From positions 27,584 through 91,583 of the forward strand of contig JBEULG010000024.1 of the NCBI GenBank assembly GCA_041287425.1: 64,000 nt of DNA. The letters run 5' to 3'. Origin of the DNA: JAFGSI01 sp041287425 (GTDB lineage Bacteria > Chloroflexota > Anaerolineae > Anaerolineales > Villigracilaceae). Below the pieces are notes generated by a model. It was not told where the DNA came from and ran no database searches. It worked only from the letters and a program-made list of their open reading frames with translations. Numbering within the stretch: position 1 is the first letter of the stretch; every line of letters starts with the position of its first letter. Shown here piece after piece: positions 50,133-59,182 of the stretch. The translations under genes were made by a program, and so were the position numbers.

Positions 50133-50161
50133 AGTTTAGCAAAAAAAGAGAAGCCTGTCAA
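50133..50161 (-). promoter_or_regulatory. Promoter of the purine operon
   Basis: On the minus strand TTGACA (50161-50156), 17 bp, TAAACT (50138-50133). A perfect -35 and ideal spacing. The first gene starts 38 nt after the -10 box. Confidence 0.82.
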
Positions 50162-50205
50162 TAATTTCCTGACGACCGCCTTAATCAGTGAAAACAACTC
50201 CTATA

Positions 50206-50234
50206 TAGACGAAAAAAGTCTAGTCATGTATAAT
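50206..50234 (+). promoter_or_regulatory. Promoter of the PPC lipoprotein gene
   Basis: TAGACG (50206-50211), 17 bp, perfect TATAAT (50229-50234). The gene starts at 50300 after a 65-nt leader ending in AAAGGAGG. Confidence 0.65.
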
Positions 50235-50299
50235 CTAAGTGTTCCCGATAAACCTGTTTGGTTTTTCCTCGCGTCATTCATATCAAAGGAGGCTTTCTT

Positions 50300-50779
50300 A
50301 TGAACTCAAGAACCAAAATGTGGGGTATTTTGATGGCGGCGGCCATGCTGGCCCTGTCTGTGCTGGCCTGTACGATCTCCACAAGCGGAGGCGGAGGGCA
50401 GGAGCCGTTCGTGGGCGGCGATTGCGAAGGCAATTCCACCCGCCTGAACATGAACAGCAGCGCCTCGGGCCGCATCGCCGGCGGCACCACGTTTGAACAG
50501 GTCTATCAAATGTTCTGCTTGTGGGTGCCAGACAACGGCAGCCGCCTTGTCATCGAAATCAGCGGCTTTGGCACCGACGTGGACCTGGACCTCTATGTGG
50601 ACCGCTCCTACAACAACCTCCTGTCCGAATCCGGCTTCGGAGAATGGTACTCGAACGATGTCGGCACCACCAGCGAACAGGTCACCATCAACAATCCTGG
50701 CGGGCGCTACTACATCCAGGTCGTCTCCTACGATGGCTCGCCCAGTTCCTTCACTATTTCGAACACGTTCACGCCGTAA
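50300..50779 (+). CDS. Secreted lipoprotein with PPC domain
   Basis: A 159-residue protein: lipobox SVLACTIS, short Gly-rich linker, then one bacterial pre-peptidase C-terminal (PPC) beta-sandwich (VDLDLYVDRSYNNLL, GTTSEQVTINNPG, YYIQVVSYDGSPSSFTIS). PPC domains normally ride on secreted proteases; here the domain is alone. AAAGGAGG at 50285-50292 fixes the start. A strong terminator follows, so it is monocistronic and probably well expressed. Confidence 0.82.
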   Translation: MNSRTKMWGILMAAAMLALSVLACTISTSGGGGQEPFVGGDCEGNSTRLNMNSSASGRIAGGTTFEQVYQMFCLWVPDNGSRLVIEISGFGTDVDLDLYVDRSYNNLLSESGFGEWYSNDVGTTSEQVTINNPGGRYYIQVVSYDGSPSSFTISNTFTP

Positions 50780-50800
50780 AATTCCGGCCAAGAAGCACAA

Positions 50801-50829
50801 CGGGGCAGACCGGTCGTCTGCCCCGATTT
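50801..50829 (+). terminator. Intrinsic terminator after the PPC gene
   Basis: CGGGGCAGAC and GTCTGCCCCG form a perfect 10-bp stem with a 5-nt loop, followed by ATTTT. Confidence 0.9.
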
Positions 50830-50880
50830 TCATCCGCCGTTTGCAGTCGGCGCCGTTTTCTCTCTCATGAAAGGCAAGAC

Positions 50881-51690
50881 GTGAAACGAACCGTCTTTCT
50901 CTTTTTGCTGCTCGGCCTCCTGGTGTCCGGCTGCGATTTGCTGTCTGCCAGGCCATCGTCGCCTCCCTCCGCGACCGACCTGCCGGCGGCCACCGAAACA
51001 GCCGTCCCGCCTAGCGAAACGCCCACGCCCTCGCCAACCGAAACACCTACCGTCACCGCCAGCCTCACTCCTCCTCCAACCGAAACGTTTACGCCGACCC
51101 TGACCCCCAACCCCACTGACACTCCAACCATCACCCTCACGCCGACGCCGGTCGTCTTGCGCTTCGAGGTCAGAGAGCAGGCCAATTGCCGCTATGGGCC
51201 GGGAGCGCCCTTTCTCTACAAATATGGGCTGGTCGCCGGCAGCAACATGGAGGCCATCGGCCGCAACTATAACGCCAGTTGGCTGTTTGTGCGCGCCATC
51301 GGGGGGACCAATCCCTGCTGGGTGAATGCTTCGCTGCTCAATATACGCGGCGACCCCACCACCCTGCCGGAAGTGGACCCCTTCGTCATCCTGCCCATCT
51401 CGCCCTACTACCCTGCCCTGACCGGCGTCAGCGCCGCCCGCAGCGGGACGACGGTAAATTTCTACTGGGATCCGCTGGTCTTACGCGCCGGCGACGACTC
51501 AGAACAAACCCCTTATGTCGTGGCCGCCTGGGTTTGCCGCAACGGCGCTTATGTCTTCGACGTGGTCGGCTCCTATACCACCTCCGCCTCCATCACCGAT
51601 GACGCCAGTTGCAACGGCGCCCGCCTCGCCTATGTGATGGGCGCCGAAAAACATGGCTACACACCCTGGGTCAGACTCAGCCTGCCATAA
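50881..51690 (+). CDS. Secreted lipoprotein with SH3-like domain
   Basis: The GTG at 50881 follows GAAAGGCAAGAC and opens a 269-residue protein: lipobox LLVSGCDL, a 70-residue Thr/Pro-rich linker of TPTPT type, then an SH3b-like domain (EQANCRYGPGAPFLYKYGLV, WLFVRAIGGTNPCWVNAS). A C-terminal beta domain of about 110 residues has two more Cys (WVCRNGAY, DDASCNGAR). The linker type is typical for Anaerolineae surface proteins. Function unknown, probably surface binding. It is followed after 8 nt by a GH16 gene. Confidence 0.75.
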   Translation: MKRTVFLFLLLGLLVSGCDLLSARPSSPPSATDLPAATETAVPPSETPTPSPTETPTVTASLTPPPTETFTPTLTPNPTDTPTITLTPTPVVLRFEVREQANCRYGPGAPFLYKYGLVAGSNMEAIGRNYNASWLFVRAIGGTNPCWVNASLLNIRGDPTTLPEVDPFVILPISPYYPALTGVSAARSGTTVNFYWDPLVLRAGDDSEQTPYVVAAWVCRNGAYVFDVVGSYTTSASITDDASCNGARLAYVMGAEKHGYTPWVRLSLP

Positions 51691-51698
51691 GAAAACAT

Positions 51699-52499
51699 AT
51701 GGCGAAAACCCTGTTCTTCCTCGCCATCTTATCGCTGCTCTTTATTCCCCTCGCCGCCTGCGCCCCCCGCTGGCAACTCGTCTGGTCCGATGAGTTCGAC
51801 CTGCCAGATGGTTCGCCGCCCGACCCGTCCAACTGGAATCACTCCACCGGCGGGACCGGCTGGGGCAACGGTGAACTGCAGCATTACACCGACCGCCTCG
51901 AAAACGCCCACATCGAGGCCGGCATGCTGGTCATTACGGCTCTCGAGGAGGATTACATGGGCCGGCACTACACGTCTGCCCGCCTCAATACGATGGTCTG
52001 GCACGAATTCCAGTACGGGCGGGTCGAAGTGCGCGCCCGCCTTCCGAACACGCAGGGCATCTGGCCGGCCATCTGGATGATGCCGGCGCGCGCCAACTAC
52101 GGCAACTGGCCCGCCAGCGGCGAGATCGACATCATGGAATTGATCGGCCGAGAACCTTTTCGCGTCTACGGCACTCTCCACTACGGCAATCCCCATCAGC
52201 AAAGCGGCGGATATTATGACTTGCCAAACGGTGCGACCTTTGACCAGGACTTTCACCTCTTTGCCATCGAATGGGAAGAAAACGAAATCCGCTGGTATGT
52301 GGACGATGTGTTGTACCACACCGAGAGCGAATGGTTCACCTCCATGCCCGGCGCAGCCTACCCGGCGCCTTTCGACCAGCCCTTCTACATCATCCTCAAC
52401 GTCGCCGTCGGCGGGCATTGGCCCGGCGCGCCGGATGAGACCAGCGTCTTCCCGCAAAGCATGTGGGTGGATTACGTGCGCGTCTACCAGAAAAAATAG
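51699..52499 (+). CDS. GH16 endo-beta-1,3-glucanase-like lipoprotein
   Basis: A 266-residue GH16 enzyme with lipobox IPLAACAP. It shows LVWSDEFDLPDGSPPDPSNW, GWGNGELQHYTDR, the catalytic GEIDIMELIG (ExDxxE), FAIEWEENEIRWYVDD and FYIILNVAVGGHWPG. These fit laminarinase/lichenase-type enzymes that cut beta-1,3(1,4)-glucans outside the cell. ATG 51699 is chosen so that the signal peptide starts directly. In operon with the SH3-like lipoprotein. Confidence 0.88.
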   Translation: MAKTLFFLAILSLLFIPLAACAPRWQLVWSDEFDLPDGSPPDPSNWNHSTGGTGWGNGELQHYTDRLENAHIEAGMLVITALEEDYMGRHYTSARLNTMVWHEFQYGRVEVRARLPNTQGIWPAIWMMPARANYGNWPASGEIDIMELIGREPFRVYGTLHYGNPHQQSGGYYDLPNGATFDQDFHLFAIEWEENEIRWYVDDVLYHTESEWFTSMPGAAYPAPFDQPFYIILNVAVGGHWPGAPDETSVFPQSMWVDYVRVYQKK

Positions 52500-52501
52500 C
52501 C

Positions 52502-52507
52502 TATAAT
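52502..52507 (+). promoter_or_regulatory. TATAAT -10 box, leaderless context
   Basis: A perfect TATAAT ends 6 nt before the ATG at 52514. It sits directly after the GH16 stop. No Shine-Dalgarno is present. Confidence 0.55.
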
Positions 52508-52513
52508 TCCCCC

Positions 52514-53416
52514 ATGCAAGTCTTCGATCTGTGTCTGGCCTGGAACTGGGAATACGACGCCGATTTCGTCGCCTGGCTCGAATCGGCCTGCGCCCGCCGC
52601 GGCCTGACCTGTCTGTCGGTGACGCCCGCCAACCTGGAGTCCGTCCTCCACGACTTGGGCCAGCGCCGAACAGCATTCCGCTCCTTTCTCGACCGCGCCT
52701 CCGACGCCGATCCCGCCTTTCAGCCGCTCGCCGACCGGGCGCGCAGCCGCGACGTGTTTCGCATCAATCCCCAGGAACTCTGCCGCTGGGCCGATGACAA
52801 AGCCACCATGCATCTGGAATTCCTCAACCGCGGCATCCACGTCCCCTACACCATCTTGCTCGCCCCCTTTCGCGACGCCCCCGCTCTGCTCGGCATTGAC
52901 CTGACTCCCCTGGGAGGGCGTTTCACCATCAAGCCGGCCCATGGCGGCGGCGGAGAGGGCGTCATCGTCGAAGCCTCCACGCTGGAAGAAGTCCACGCCG
53001 CCCGACAGCAACTGCCTCACGAAAAATACCTGCTCCAGGCCCACATTCAGTCCTGCCGCCTGGAAGGGCGACCCGCCTGGTTCCGCGCCCTCTACTGCGG
53101 CGGCGCGGTTTACCCCTGCTGGTGGGATACGCAAACGCACGTCTACGCGCCGGTGACAGACGAACAGGCCAAAACTTTCGGCCTGCAGCCTCTCTGGGAA
53201 ATCATGACCCGCATCGCCCAGGTCTGCCGCCTCGACTTGTTCTCCAGCGAAATCGGCCTGACCGAGGAGGGGTTGTTCCTGGTCGCCGATTACGTCAACA
53301 ACCCCATTGATCTGCGCCTGCAATCGAAAGCCGCAGACGGCGTCCCCGACGCTATTGTAGCAAGCATCGCCGAGCGGTTGGCCATGCTGGTCGAGGTGCA
53401 CGGGCCGCTCGTCTGA
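52514..53416 (+). CDS. ATP-grasp-like protein
   Basis: A 300-residue soluble protein. DDKATMHLEFLNRGIHVPYT followed by GGRFTIKPAHGGGGEGVIV, LQAHIQ and a C-terminal LFSSEIGLTEEGLFLVADYVNNPIDLR is the layout of ATP-grasp ligases: central Lys and Gly-rich loop, then an acidic/Asn metal site. It lacks a known partner gene. The sequence is reminiscent of RimK/glutathione-synthase-like enzymes, but the substrate cannot be named. Expression probably from a leaderless message. Confidence 0.72.
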   Translation: MQVFDLCLAWNWEYDADFVAWLESACARRGLTCLSVTPANLESVLHDLGQRRTAFRSFLDRASDADPAFQPLADRARSRDVFRINPQELCRWADDKATMHLEFLNRGIHVPYTILLAPFRDAPALLGIDLTPLGGRFTIKPAHGGGGEGVIVEASTLEEVHAARQQLPHEKYLLQAHIQSCRLEGRPAWFRALYCGGAVYPCWWDTQTHVYAPVTDEQAKTFGLQPLWEIMTRIAQVCRLDLFSSEIGLTEEGLFLVADYVNNPIDLRLQSKAADGVPDAIVASIAERLAMLVEVHGPLV

Positions 53417-53420
53417 GAAT

Positions 53421-53457
53421 AAAAGACCCCAGTCTCTTCGAGAGAACGGGGCCTTTT
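53421..53457. terminator. Terminator between ATP-grasp and ABC exporter genes
   Basis: AAAAGACCCCAGTCTCT pairs, with mismatches, with AGAGAACGGGGCCTTTT around a TCG loop. The stem is flanked by A and T runs, so it can act in both directions. Confidence 0.8.
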
Positions 53458-53531
53458 ACAACCAAAAGGGCGGCCGAACGTTATATCTTTCAGCGCCCCC
53501 ATCCAAACCAAATCGTCCATCCGGAGGAAGC

Positions 53532-54476
<945 letters not shown>

Positions 54477-54477
54477 C

Positions 54478-55722
54478 ATGAAAAAACTGTTCCTGATCGG
54501 CCTCAAAGACCTGAAACTGGCCTTTCGCGACCGCGCCGCGCTGACGTTTACCCTGCTGGCCCCCTTCCTTCTGACCCTCGGCCTGGGCTTCGTCACCGGC
54601 CAATTTGGCGGCAGCGAGAACGGCATCGGCAACATCCCGGTCGTCATCGTGAACCAGGACGAGGGCGAACTGGGTCAGACACTGATCGAAGTGCTCCGCT
54701 CCGAAGACCTGTCCGAACTGGTGAGCGTCACCGTGCTGGACGATCCGGCCGCCGCCCGTCGGCAGGTGGACGACGACCTGGCCGCGGCGGCCATCCTCAT
54801 CCCGGCCGGTTTCAGCCAGAGCGTCATCCCCGCCGAGGGGCAGACTGCCGCCGGTGAACCGGTTGCGCTCATTCTGTACGGCAACCCCACCCGTCCGACC
54901 AGCGTCGGCGTGGTCAAGGCCATCCTGGAGGAATTCATCGCCCGGCTCGAGGTCGGGCGCGTCGGCGGGACGGTCGTTGTCACCCAATTGCTGACAGCCG
55001 GTCTGATTCAGCCTGCACAGGCGCAGGCGTATGCGCTCGCCATGGGCCAGGCAGCCGCCTTCGACGAGCAGCCGGTCATCGTCCTCGCCACCAACGTCGC
55101 CAGCGAAGCGGCCACCGATTTTAACCCGCTGGCCTACATCGCCCCCGGCACGGCGCTGATGTTCCTGATGTTTACCGTCAGCAATGGCGGGCGGACCCTG
55201 CTGACCGAGCGCAATCAGGGCACCCTGCCGCGTCTTCTGGTCTCGCCGACCACCTCCGCCCAAGTGCTGGGCGGCAAAATTTTCGGCACCTACCTGACGG
55301 GGGTCGCCCAGATGCTCATTCTCATCCTGACCAGCACCCTGCTCTTCCGCCTGGAATGGGGCGACCCGCTGGGCGTGCTGGTGCTGGTGCTGGCGGCCGT
55401 CTTCGGCGCCTGCGGCTGGGGGCTGGTCATCACCGCCCTGGCCAAACGGCCCGGCCAGGTCTCCATCGTCGGCTCAGCCCTCATGCTCATCTTCGGCCTG
55501 CTGGGCGGCTCCTTCGTTGACCTGTCCTTTATGCCGCCCTGGGTGCAGGCCATAAGCAAAATCACTCCCAATGCCTGGGGATTGGACGGTTTTACCACTC
55601 TCGCCCTCGGCGGCGGAATCGGTCTGCTTCTGAAACCTATTCTGGCCCTGCTGGCCATGGGGGGAGTGCTGTTCACAGTTTCATTGATGCTCTTCAGCCG
55701 ACGCGGGATGATGACAGGGTAG
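54478..55722 (+). CDS. ABC-2 type permease 1
   Basis: A 414-residue protein with one N-terminal helix (about 22-45), a large extracellular domain (about 45-215) and five to six C-terminal helices. It contains the ABC-2 motifs GGRTLLTERNQGTLPRLLVSP and GGSFVDLSFMPPWVQAISKITP. Forms the exporter with the ATPase before it and the related permease after it. Confidence 0.87.
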   Translation: MKKLFLIGLKDLKLAFRDRAALTFTLLAPFLLTLGLGFVTGQFGGSENGIGNIPVVIVNQDEGELGQTLIEVLRSEDLSELVSVTVLDDPAAARRQVDDDLAAAAILIPAGFSQSVIPAEGQTAAGEPVALILYGNPTRPTSVGVVKAILEEFIARLEVGRVGGTVVVTQLLTAGLIQPAQAQAYALAMGQAAAFDEQPVIVLATNVASEAATDFNPLAYIAPGTALMFLMFTVSNGGRTLLTERNQGTLPRLLVSPTTSAQVLGGKIFGTYLTGVAQMLILILTSTLLFRLEWGDPLGVLVLVLAAVFGACGWGLVITALAKRPGQVSIVGSALMLIFGLLGGSFVDLSFMPPWVQAISKITPNAWGLDGFTTLALGGGIGLLLKPILALLAMGGVLFTVSLMLFSRRGMMTG

Positions 55723-55732
55723 GAGGCGCACA

Positions 55733-56926
55733 ATGAAGAAAATCATCGCCATCGTCCGGCGCGACATACGCATTCGTTTCAACGGTTTCTCGGCATGGCT
55801 GTTCTTCCTGATTCTGCCCATCCTCTTCACCGTTGTCCTGGCAGGGGGGACACCAGGCTCCGGCGACAGCCGCATCCGGCTGGTGGTCGTTGACCGGGCT
55901 GCGACGCCCCTCTCCGCCGAACTCATCGCCGCGCTGGAGAATTCCGAGAGCATCCGCCCCGAGGTGCTGCCGCTGGAGGAGGCCGAATACCAGTTCGAGA
56001 GCCGGCGCGCCTCGGCCGTGCTGATCATTCCCCCCGGCTTTGAGCGGGCCGCCCTCGAAAGCGACGTCCTGACGCTGGAACTGCGTCAGCAGCCCAACAA
56101 TTTGAACGCCCTGGTGGCCCAGCGGGCCGTCCAGGCTGCCATCGGGCGGGTCGGGCAGGCGGTCGTCATTGCCCGCCGCAGCGTGGAGGCGGCCGAGTCC
56201 ATCCGGCCGTTCGAATCCGAGGCCGCCCGCCGGGCTTACTTCGAGGCCGCTCTCGACCAGGCTCAGGCGCTTTTGGACGAAGCCCCTGAGCGTATCGCCG
56301 AGGCGCAAGGCATCACGCCCGACCAGGTCGAGTACGACCCGCGCGCCAATTCGTCGGCTGGTCAACTCATCACCTGGGTCTTCATCCCGCTGATTAGCAT
56401 CTCGGAACTCTACGCCTACGAGCGTCAAAAAGGGACCCTGCGGCGTATCCTGACCACCCCCACCCGCAAAGGCGTGTATCTGTTTGCCACCATCTTCGGC
56501 CAGGTGCTGGTTGGACTGGTCCAGATGGCCCTGCTGGTTGGTTTCGGTATCCTGGTGATGAAATTAAACTGGGGTCAGGACCTGCCTGGTCTGGCCATCA
56601 TGCTGACCGCCAGCGCTCTGGCCGCCGCCGCCCTCGGCACCATGCTGGGGACGTTCGTCAAAACCACCGGTCAGGCCAGCGGCCTGAGCATCATGCTCGG
56701 CATGGTCATGGCGCTGATGGGCGGCTGTTGGTACCCGCTGGAACTCTTCCCAGAAGCGGTACGGGTAGCCGTCAAAATTCTGCCCACCACCTGGGCGATG
56801 CAGGGCCTGCTCGACCTGGTGCTGCGCGGCCGGCCCTGGACGGCGATTCTGCCCGAGGCAGGCGTGCTGCTAGGCTTCGCGGCTCTCTTCTTCGTAATCG
56901 GCATCGGGCGGTTCAAGTACGAGTGA
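55733..56926 (+). CDS. ABC-2 type permease 2
   Basis: A 397-residue paralog of permease 1 with the same layout: N-terminal helix, external domain (about 45-210, including a helical section), then SELYAYERQKGTLRRILTTP and MGGCWYPLELFPEAVRVAVK. Two different permeases with one ATPase suggest a heterodimeric channel. AGGAGGCGCACA precedes the ATG. A strong stem-loop follows. Confidence 0.87.
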   Translation: MKKIIAIVRRDIRIRFNGFSAWLFFLILPILFTVVLAGGTPGSGDSRIRLVVVDRAATPLSAELIAALENSESIRPEVLPLEEAEYQFESRRASAVLIIPPGFERAALESDVLTLELRQQPNNLNALVAQRAVQAAIGRVGQAVVIARRSVEAAESIRPFESEAARRAYFEAALDQAQALLDEAPERIAEAQGITPDQVEYDPRANSSAGQLITWVFIPLISISELYAYERQKGTLRRILTTPTRKGVYLFATIFGQVLVGLVQMALLVGFGILVMKLNWGQDLPGLAIMLTASALAAAALGTMLGTFVKTTGQASGLSIMLGMVMALMGGCWYPLELFPEAVRVAVKILPTTWAMQGLLDLVLRGRPWTAILPEAGVLLGFAALFFVIGIGRFKYE

Positions 56927-56931
56927 CTGTT

Positions 56932-56968
56932 GAAGAACCCGTTCCCCGATAAAGGGAGCGGGTTCTTC
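56932..56968. terminator. Bidirectional stem-loop after the ABC exporter
   Basis: GAAGAACCCGTTCCC (56932-56946) pairs with GGGAGCGGGTTCTTC (56954-56968), 15 bp with one G-U pair, between the convergent exporter and folD genes. The outer arm is the same sequence as the hypE terminator at 27753. Confidence 0.82.
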
Positions 56969-56976
56969 GAGGTTCT

Positions 56977-57858
56977 TCAAGATTTGTCTTGCAATTCCGC
57001 CGCCCGCAGGGTGTTTTTCATGAGCATAGCAATCGTCATCGGCCCCACCCCGCCGGGGACGGGAGTAATCCAGCCCGCTACTTCCTTTGCCTCGTCGAAG
57101 TGGACATCGCCGACCAGCCGATAACCGCTCTTTTTGCTGGAATCGGGCCTGGAATTGATGCCTACGTCAATGACGGCCGCCCCAGGCTTGAGCCAGTCGC
57201 CGCGCACAAATTCGGCTTTGCCGATGGCCGCAATCAAAATATCGGCCTGGCGGACGACGGCGGGCAAGTCGCGCGTCCGCGAGTGACAGACGGTAACGGT
57301 AGCGTTCTTCCCAATCAGCAGCAGCGCCGCCGGCATGCCGACGATGTTCGAGCGTCCCAGCACGACGGCATGGGCGCCCTCGATTGGCACCCCGGCCTGT
57401 TCGAGCAGGTAGATGCAGCCGTAGGGCGTGCAGGGGACGAACAGCGGTTGGCGGCCCTTCTGGGCCAGCCGCCCGATGTTGAGGGGCGAAAAGCCGTCCA
57501 CATCCTTTTCGATTCCAATCAGCGAAAGGACGCGCTCCTCGTTCAAGTGCGCCGGCAGGGGCAACTGCACCAGGATACCGTGAATCTTCCGGCTGGCGTT
57601 CAATTTCTTGATCAACTTTTCCAGTTCTTCCTGGCTGACCTCCGCCGGCAGGTGATGGCTGACCGAGCCCATCCCCAGTTCGGCGCAGGCTTTTTGTTTG
57701 GAGGCCACATAGGTGGCCGAATCGACCCGGTCGCCGACCAGGACGGTGGCCAGGGTGGGCCGGGGCTTGCCCGCCGCCACCCGTCTGGCGACCTCGGCCG
57801 CCACCTGCTCACGCACCTGCTGTGCAATTGCTTTTCCATCAATGATTTGAGCCGTCAT
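56977..57858 (-). CDS. folD: Methylene-THF dehydrogenase / methenyl-THF cyclohydrolase
   Basis: A 293-residue FolD. Catalytic segment YVASKQKACAELGM (Lys), GILVQLPLPAHLNEERVL, KDVDGFSPLNIGRL, VVLGRSNIVGMPAALLL (NADP site) and PVPGGVGPMTIAMLM are all present. It interconverts methylene-, methenyl- and formyl-THF. ATG 57858 follows AAGGAG; the open frame beyond lies inside mtaB. Confidence 0.94.
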   Translation of the reverse strand: MTAQIIDGKAIAQQVREQVAAEVARRVAAGKPRPTLATVLVGDRVDSATYVASKQKACAELGMGSVSHHLPAEVSQEELEKLIKKLNASRKIHGILVQLPLPAHLNEERVLSLIGIEKDVDGFSPLNIGRLAQKGRQPLFVPCTPYGCIYLLEQAGVPIEGAHAVVLGRSNIVGMPAALLLIGKNATVTVCHSRTRDLPAVVRQADILIAAIGKAEFVRGDWLKPGAAVIDVGINSRPDSSKKSGYRLVGDVHFDEAKEVAGWITPVPGGVGPMTIAMLMKNTLRAAELQDKS

Positions 57859-57883
57859 ATTTTTTCTCCTTGAAGTTGCCCCA

Positions 57884-57889
57884 ATTATA
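57884..57889 (-). promoter_or_regulatory. -10 box of folD
   Basis: TATAAT on the minus strand overlapping the stop codon of mtaB, 25 nt before the folD ATG. folD can thus be transcribed independently. Confidence 0.5.
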
Positions 57890-59159
57890 CGATTTTCCCT
57901 TTCAAGCCCTCCGCTTCCGTCATGTCCAGCCGGACGAGGTCGATCTGATTCCAGCGCGGCTGGGAGGCTTCGGCAGTGACGCGCAAATAGTTGCCGGTCA
58001 AGCCCTCCAGCCGCCAGAGGCCGCCGGCGAGAGGACTGGCCGTCTCCCACAGCACCGGCAAGGTGCGGCCGATAAAACGGGTGCGGTAGGCCTGGGCCGA
58101 TTCGGCCAACACCTGCCGCAGAAGGGCGCCGCGCTGACGAGCGACCTCGCCGCGCACCCGCCCCGGCAAGCGCGCCGCCGCCGTCCCAGGCCGGGGAGAG
58201 TAGGTGAAGACGTGCCCACCGGCGAACTGCATGGCTCTCACGAAATCCAACGTCTCGGCGAACTCAGCCTCGCTCTCGCCGGGGAAACCGGCAATGAGGT
58301 CCGTGGTCACGGCCAGGTCGGGGATGGCAGTCCGGGCCGCGGCAAGCAGGTCGGCGAACGCCTCGGGGGTCGTCTTGCGCGCCATGCGGCGCAGCACTGC
58401 CGGGCTGCCCGATTGCAGCGGCAGGTGCAGGTGCGGGCAAAGGCGGGAATCGGCCCACAGGGCGAAGAAATCCGGCGTCAGGTCCCAGGGTTCGAGCGAG
58501 GACAGGCGCAGGCGCGGCACCTCCGTCTGGGCGAGGATGGCTGCCGTCAGTTCGCCCAGCCGCTGCGGCGGCGTCAAGTCCTGACCCCACGAGCCAAGAT
58601 GGACGCCGGTCAGGACGACCTCCTGCGCGCCGCCGGCGAGGGCGGCCCGCACCTCGGCAAGCACCGCTTCGGGCCGACGCGAACGGCCCGGGCCGCGCGC
58701 CAGGGTAGTGATGCAGAAGGTGCAGGCGTTATCGCAGCCATCCTGCACCTTGAGAAAGGCGCGCGTGCGGGCGCGCAGGCCCGGCAGGGGCTGGCGGGCC
58801 AGCGGCTCGAGGTCGAAGAATTCCGGCGGCAGAGCGAGCAGGTCGGCGGCCAACGTATCTTTGGCCTGATTGGGGACGACGCGCCAGACCCCCGGCAGGG
58901 CAGCCGCCGCCTGGGGTTCGAGCGTGGCCCAGCAGCCGGTCGCCAGGATGCGCCCGCCGCCGAGGCGCGCTGCCCGCCGGATGGCGGCGCGCGAATCGGA
59001 GGCTGCCTCGGCCGTGACCGTGCAGGTGTTGATGACGGTCAGGTCGGCTTCGGCGGCGCTGGCGACGATTTCATGGCCCACGGCCCGAAACTGACGGGCG
59101 AGGGCCTCGATTTCCGCCTGATTCAGGCGGCAGCCGATGGTATCGAAAAAAATCTTCAT
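57885..59159 (-). CDS. mtaB: tRNA t6A37 methylthiotransferase (MtaB type)
   Basis: About 424 residues of the MiaB/MtaB radical-SAM family. N-terminal UPF0004 domain with GCRLNQAEIEALAR, VINTCTVT and TGCWA, supplying three Cys for one cluster. The radical-SAM CxxxCxxC is CDNACTFC in FLKVQDGCDNACTFCI. A C-terminal TRAM-like end follows. The GCRxNQAE opening points to MtaB, which makes ms2t6A37 in tRNA, rather than MiaB or RimO. I used the ATG at 59159; 59171 is possible. Confidence 0.9.
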   Translation of the reverse strand: MKIFFDTIGCRLNQAEIEALARQFRAVGHEIVASAAEADLTVINTCTVTAEAASDSRAAIRRAARLGGGRILATGCWATLEPQAAAALPGVWRVVPNQAKDTLAADLLALPPEFFDLEPLARQPLPGLRARTRAFLKVQDGCDNACTFCITTLARGPGRSRRPEAVLAEVRAALAGGAQEVVLTGVHLGSWGQDLTPPQRLGELTAAILAQTEVPRLRLSSLEPWDLTPDFFALWADSRLCPHLHLPLQSGSPAVLRRMARKTTPEAFADLLAAARTAIPDLAVTTDLIAGFPGESEAEFAETLDFVRAMQFAGGHVFTYSPRPGTAAARLPGRVRGEVARQRGALLRQVLAESAQAYRTRFIGRTLPVLWETASPLAGGLWRLEGLTGNYLRVTAEASQPRWNQIDLVRLDMTEAEGLKGKIV

Positions 59160-59182
59160 GCCTGCACACAAGCCGCGCGGCG

